Assembly (NCBI GenBank): GCA_024698065.1
Contig: JAILRR010000055.1
Location: forward strand, 1-26,124
Source of the DNA: Bacilli bacterium
Lineage (GTDB): Bacteria > Bacillota_I > Bacilli_A > RFN20 > CAG-826
Length of the DNA stretch: 26,124 bases
Direction of reading: 5' to 3'
The notes beneath the pieces were generated by a model that saw only the letters and a list, made by a program, of their open reading frames with translations, was not told where the DNA came from and searched no databases. A program made the translations under genes and the position numbers. Of the stretch, positions 22,884 to 26,124 are shown piece by piece. Numbering within the stretch: the stretch's first letter is position 1; every line of letters starts with the position of its first letter.

Positions 22884-23604
22884 ATTTTCCGAATGTTTTC
22901 TTAACAACTTCAGGGTCTATCAGCTGGAACGTTTGAGCGTCCGCTAGAGCTAAATTCTCCTCCATGTGCTCAGGATCTTCAACCGTCCAAGTGTTGATGA
23001 TGTGATGTTTGTGGTATTTCCTTACTTCTGGTTTGCTAAGCAGACACTCTTCGATATCAATTGAGTCAAAGAGGAAACGCCACTTCCACACCCAATAATA
23101 TTCCTTGCAGATAAGGAGTCCCGTTCCAAAACCCGTGTGTCTCATCATGAAAAGGGCTCTTGGATCGAAAGAGATGATGACGATCTTCTTTTTGTCTTTG
23201 ATTTGCTTAAGCGCTTTTTTGGCCGCTTTCGCCAAAGGCTTGTAATTGCCTTGATGAACCTTGAGCTCAACAACGATGAGCCTCTGCTCCTTGTTTAGGT
23301 CTAAGACTTCTTGGAAGGTTGGAACCTCTTCTCCATCCAAAAGGCGATAGCCCTCTTTGATCTCCGCTAAAGTGAGGTCTTCGATTACCCCTTCTTTGCC
23401 AGTCGTGCGCTTTAAGTCGTCATCGTGGCAGACAACAAGTTGTCCGTCTTTCGTTATGTGGATATCGAGTTCGAAAGAGAAGCCATTATCGATAGCGTTT
23501 TTGAAGGCGTTGAGGCCATTTTCAGTAATGCCTGCGTTATGTAGTCCGCGGTGCGCGATAGGCCCCAAATAATCAGGGCCGAACTTCTTCTCTTTGCGTT
23601 TCAT
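22882..23604 (-). CDS. Glycerophosphodiester phosphodiesterase, cytoplasmic
   Basis: The 240-residue protein has the GDPD TIM barrel. The catalytic set is visible: HRG (His18, Arg19), TENGLNAF, the ELDIHITKDG metal ligands and the second catalytic His in VCHDDDLKRTTG; then VELK and a late INTWTV strand. It hydrolyses glycerophosphodiesters from lipid turnover to glycerol 3-phosphate and an alcohol. No signal peptide is seen, so it works inside the cell. I prefer the ATG at 23604; a GTG two codons earlier (23610) is also possible but lies next to the -10 box. There is no Shine-Dalgarno. It stands alone, with a terminator shared with gmhA. Confidence 0.92.
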   Translation of the reverse strand: MKRKEKKFGPDYLGPIAHRGLHNAGITENGLNAFKNAIDNGFSFELDIHITKDGQLVVCHDDDLKRTTGKEGVIEDLTLAEIKEGYRLLDGEEVPTFQEVLDLNKEQRLIVVELKVHQGNYKPLAKAAKKALKQIKDKKKIVIISFDPRALFMMRHTGFGTGLLICKEYYWVWKWRFLFDSIDIEECLLSKPEVRKYHKHHIINTWTVEDPEHMEENLALADAQTFQLIDPEVVKKTFGK

Positions 23605-23612
23605 ATGCACAC

Positions 23613-23618
23613 ATTATA
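23613..23618 (-). promoter_or_regulatory. Consensus -10 of the GDPD gene, placed for a leaderless start
   Basis: A perfect TATAAT lies 8 nt before the ATG at 23604. RNA would start at about the ATG. The -35 region is weak. Confidence 0.5.
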
Positions 23619-23655
23619 CGCGTTTTGTTTACCGATAAACCCTTGCCTTTTCGTG

Positions 23656-23690
23656 TTCTTCTTTGAAGAAGAATGCTTGGGTGGTATCAT
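23656..23690 (+). promoter_or_regulatory. ppdK promoter overlapped by a perfect 18-bp palindrome
   Basis: The -35 TTGAAG (23663-23668) and -10 TATCAT (23685-23690) are 16 nt apart. TTCTTCTTTGAAGAAGAA (23656-23673) is a perfect palindrome with 8-bp arms and a TG centre, and covers the -35. It is a likely repressor or activator site. Confidence 0.6.
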
Positions 23691-23698
23691 ATTTCGCG

Positions 23699-23745
23699 TT
23701 AGGGCGCTTTTTAATCACCCTAAAGATTGTCAATAGGAGGACAAT
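23699..23745 (+). promoter_or_regulatory. ppdK leader with two hairpins, the second holding the Shine-Dalgarno in its loop
   Basis: The first hairpin pairs TTAGGG (23699-23704) with CCCTAA (23718-23723) across 13 nt. The second pairs ATTGTC (23726-23731) with GACAAT (23740-23745) around AATAGGAG, so the Shine-Dalgarno AGGAGG (23735-23740) lies mainly in an 8-nt loop directly before the ATG. Confidence 0.45.
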
Positions 23746-26124
23746 ATGGCAGACAAAAAATATGTATTCTCCTTCAAGGAAGCCCACGAGCAAAAGCTCG
23801 GCAAGGAAATCCTTGGCGGAAAAGGCTTTGGTCTTGCCGAGATGACTGCCGCTGGCGTCAACATCCCAGCTGGTTTCACAATCTCGACCGAAGCTTGCAA
23901 CCTCTACTACCAATCCGGAAAACAAATTCCTGATTACGTGTGGAACGACGTCGTGGCCCATCTCCACGAAGTTGAAAAACTCACCGGAAAAGAGTTCGGC
24001 GGCAAAGGAATGCCGTTACTCGTTTCAGTCCGTTCTGGCGCTCGTACCTCAATGCCAGGCATGATGGACACCATTCTTAACCTCGGTTTAAACGATGACA
24101 CCGTTGAAGCCATGGTCAAAGCTACCGGCAACGAACGTTTTGCTTTCGATAGCTACCGCCGCTTCATCTTGATGTTCACCAACATCGCCAAAGGCCACCC
24201 AAGGACCGAAATGGACAAGATGCTCGACAAGCTTAAAGAAGAAAATGGTTATAAGCTTGATACCGAAGTCACCGCTGAGCAGCTCAAAGGCTTAGTTGTC
24301 AAGTACAAAGAGTACTACAAGAACGTCTTCGGCGAGGAATTCCCAACCGATCCATATGTTCAGCTCAAAGAGGCAGTCGCTGCCGTCTTCCGTAGCTGGG
24401 ACAACGAACGTGCTAACATCTACCGTCAGATGAACGGTATCCCATATTCCTGGGGCACCGCTGTCAACGTTCAGAGCATGGTCTTCGGCAACATGGGCGA
24501 AGATAGCGGCACTGGTGTTGCTTTCTCCCGTTCCCCATCTACCGGCGAAAAGAAGATCTACGCTGAATTCTTACCAAACGCCCAGGGCGAAGACGTCGTC
24601 GCTGGCGTTCGCACCCCTCTTCACATCGACGAGCTCGAGAAGAGAATGCCAGAAGTCTACAAAGAATTCATGGCCACCATCACCCGCATGGAAAACTACT
24701 TCCACGATATGCAGGATATGGAATACACCATCGAGAAAGGCAAACTCTACTTCCTCCAGGCCCGTAACGGCAAGAGAACCGCTAGAGCTGCTCTCAAAAT
24801 CGCTTGCGATTTAGTTGATGAAGGTCTCATCGACGAGAAGGAAGCCGTTCTCCGCGTCGAGCCAAAACAGCTCAACGACTTACTCCACCCAACCTTCGAC
24901 GAAGCTGACCTCAAGAAACACGACGCTGTTATCCATGGTCTTCCAGCTTCCCCAGGCGCTGGCACTGGTGCCATCGTCTTCACCGCTGAAGAATGCAAAG
25001 CCCAGCATGATGCTGGCAAGAAGGTTGTTCTTGTCCGTGCCGAAACTTCCCCAGAAGACATCATCGGTATGGTCAACTCCGAAGCTATCCTTACCGCCCG
25101 TGGCGGTATGACCTCCCACGCCGCTGTCGTTGCACGTTCCATGGGTAAATGCTGCGTCGCCGGCGCTACCGAAATCGTTGTTGATGAAGAAAACAAGCTC
25201 GTCAAAGTTGGCGACCGCGTCTTCAAAGAAGGTGACATCCTTTCCGTCAACGGTTCCACTGGTCTCGTCTACGAAGGCGAAATCAAGATGGTTCCAGCCA
25301 ACCTCGGTGGCGACTTCGGTCGTTTAATGGCTTGGGCCGACAAATATCGTCGCTTAAAGGTCCGTGCCAACTGCAACACCCCAGAAGATGCCCAGAACGC
25401 CCGCAAGTTCGGTGCCGAAGGCATTGGTCTTTGCAGAACTGAGCGTATGTTCTTCGCTCCAGACAGAATCCTCAACATGAGATCCATGATTCTTTCTGAC
25501 ACCACTGAACAGCGTGAAGCCGCTCTCGAGAGAATCCGTCCATTCATCGCTGACGACTTCTACCAGATGTATCTTGCTAACCCAGATTCAATGGTTAACA
25601 TCCGTTTACTTGACCCGCCTCTCCACGAGTTCTTACCAGAAGCCAACGACGAAGCCAACATCAAAGACATCGCCGAAAAGCTCGGTGTCTCCGAGAAGAA
25701 GGTCAAAGAGAGAATCGAACAACTCCACCAAGCCAACCCAATGATGGGCTTCCGTGGTGTCCGTCTCTGCGTTGCTTACCCAGAAATCTACGCCATGCTC
25801 GCCCGCGCCATCGTCCAGGCTGCCATCAAGGCCAGCAAGGAACTTGGCCACGAAGTTGAGCCAGAGATCATGATCCCTCTTGCTGGCGAACTCAAAGAAT
25901 ATGAGTGGGCCAAGAGCGTTGTCGTCGAGGCTGTCGAAGCTGAGATGGCCAAAGCCAACACCAAACTTGTCTACCACGTTGGCACCATGATCGAAATCCC
26001 AAGGGGCGCCCTCCGCGCCGGGGACCTTGCCAAAGAGGCAGAGTTCTTCTCCTTCGGAACCAACGACTTAACCCAGCTCACCATGGGCTTCTCCCGTGAT
26101 GATGCCGGTCAGTTCTTGCCATAC
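23746..26124 (+). CDS. ppdK: Pyruvate, phosphate dikinase, partial (3' end outside window)
   Basis: The first 793 codons of a protein that normally has about 875 are present and open to the window edge. PPDK interconverts pyruvate, ATP and phosphate with PEP, AMP and pyrophosphate, in glycolysis or gluconeogenesis. The N-terminal ATP-grasp domain shows GGKGFGLAEM, SVRSGARTSMPGMMDT and NVQSMVFGNMG. The swivelling domain has the phospho-His458 in GGMTSHAAVVARSMG. The C-terminal PEP/pyruvate barrel begins near residue 520 with GIGLCRTER and includes GFRGVR and FGTNDLTQ. The catalytic Cys loop lies beyond the edge. Codon use is strongly biased (CCA for Pro, C-ending codons), suggesting high expression. 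AGGAGG lies 5 nt before the ATG. Confidence 0.97.
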   Translation, partial: MADKKYVFSFKEAHEQKLGKEILGGKGFGLAEMTAAGVNIPAGFTISTEACNLYYQSGKQIPDYVWNDVVAHLHEVEKLTGKEFGGKGMPLLVSVRSGARTSMPGMMDTILNLGLNDDTVEAMVKATGNERFAFDSYRRFILMFTNIAKGHPRTEMDKMLDKLKEENGYKLDTEVTAEQLKGLVVKYKEYYKNVFGEEFPTDPYVQLKEAVAAVFRSWDNERANIYRQMNGIPYSWGTAVNVQSMVFGNMGEDSGTGVAFSRSPSTGEKKIYAEFLPNAQGEDVVAGVRTPLHIDELEKRMPEVYKEFMATITRMENYFHDMQDMEYTIEKGKLYFLQARNGKRTARAALKIACDLVDEGLIDEKEAVLRVEPKQLNDLLHPTFDEADLKKHDAVIHGLPASPGAGTGAIVFTAEECKAQHDAGKKVVLVRAETSPEDIIGMVNSEAILTARGGMTSHAAVVARSMGKCCVAGATEIVVDEENKLVKVGDRVFKEGDILSVNGSTGLVYEGEIKMVPANLGGDFGRLMAWADKYRRLKVRANCNTPEDAQNARKFGAEGIGLCRTERMFFAPDRILNMRSMILSDTTEQREAALERIRPFIADDFYQMYLANPDSMVNIRLLDPPLHEFLPEANDEANIKDIAEKLGVSEKKVKERIEQLHQANPMMGFRGVRLCVAYPEIYAMLARAIVQAAIKASKELGHEVEPEIMIPLAGELKEYEWAKSVVVEAVEAEMAKANTKLVYHVGTMIEIPRGALRAGDLAKEAEFFSFGTNDLTQLTMGFSRDDAGQFLPY

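Noticed and set aside
1..26124. CRISPR arrays, insertion sequences, tRNA or rRNA genes, prophage
   Set aside because: I saw no regularly spaced repeats, transposase motifs, terminal inverted repeats with target duplications, or tRNA-like cloverleaf with a CCA end. Genes are packed and mostly housekeeping.

Overview
The window looks like a piece of chromosome from a low-complexity Firmicute (class Bacilli, probably the Erysipelotrichia/Mollicutes-related gut radiation). The evidence is the Bacilli-type gene order rpsF-ssb-rpsR, a compacted pth-mfd-rqcP-tilS-ftsH-dusB...lysS block, strong AGGAGG ribosome binding sites, and a heterodimeric ABC exporter of Firmicute type. The sporulation and division genes that lie in this block in Bacillus (spoVT, yabP/yabQ, spoIIE, divIC) are absent, as is hpt, so a non-spore-forming, streamlined organism is likely. 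TGA acts as a stop (rqcP, mfd, the flavodoxin gene, hddC-gmhB), so the code is standard. The species cannot be named from the sequence.

Layout. 1-459 (-): start of an exported C39-like cysteine peptidase, cut by the window edge. 516-1741 (-): rpsF-ssb-rpsR with a structured leader and a good terminator. 1796-3413 (-): lysS with its own promoter and terminator. 3433-7165 (-): two overlapping half-transporter genes forming an asymmetric ABC exporter. 7196-16633 (-): a housekeeping run in transcription order flavodoxin, pth, mfd, rqcP, tilS, ftsH, dusB. 16695-18314 (+): a DUF368 polyprenyl-phosphate transporter and a TetR regulator. 18316-19860 (-): an FGGY sugar kinase. 19947-22841 (+): a three-gene heptose-nucleotide operon (hddA, an hddC-gmhB fusion, gmhA). 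22882-23604 (-): a glycerophosphodiester phosphodiesterase. 23746-end (+): ppdK, missing its 3' end. I see no tRNA, rRNA, CRISPR array, insertion sequence or phage gene.

How it fits together. The heptose operon encodes the enzymes to turn sedoheptulose 7-phosphate into an NDP-D-glycero-D-manno-heptose for a surface glycan. The FGGY kinase is divergent from it across a perfect 16-bp palindrome that touches both promoters, so it may feed or be co-regulated with that pathway (inference). The DUF368 protein recycles the lipid carrier that such glycans use.

The most unusual signals are: (i) six genes that lack a Shine-Dalgarno sequence and have a -10 box only 6-9 nt before the ATG, suggesting leaderless mRNAs; (ii) mfd, whose proper N-terminus appears to start at an ACG codon behind a perfect Shine-Dalgarno; (iii) a TilS with a broken PP-loop motif; (iv) perfect palindromes sitting in the ftsH and ppdK promoters; (v) dusB beginning directly on the U-tract of the ftsH terminator.
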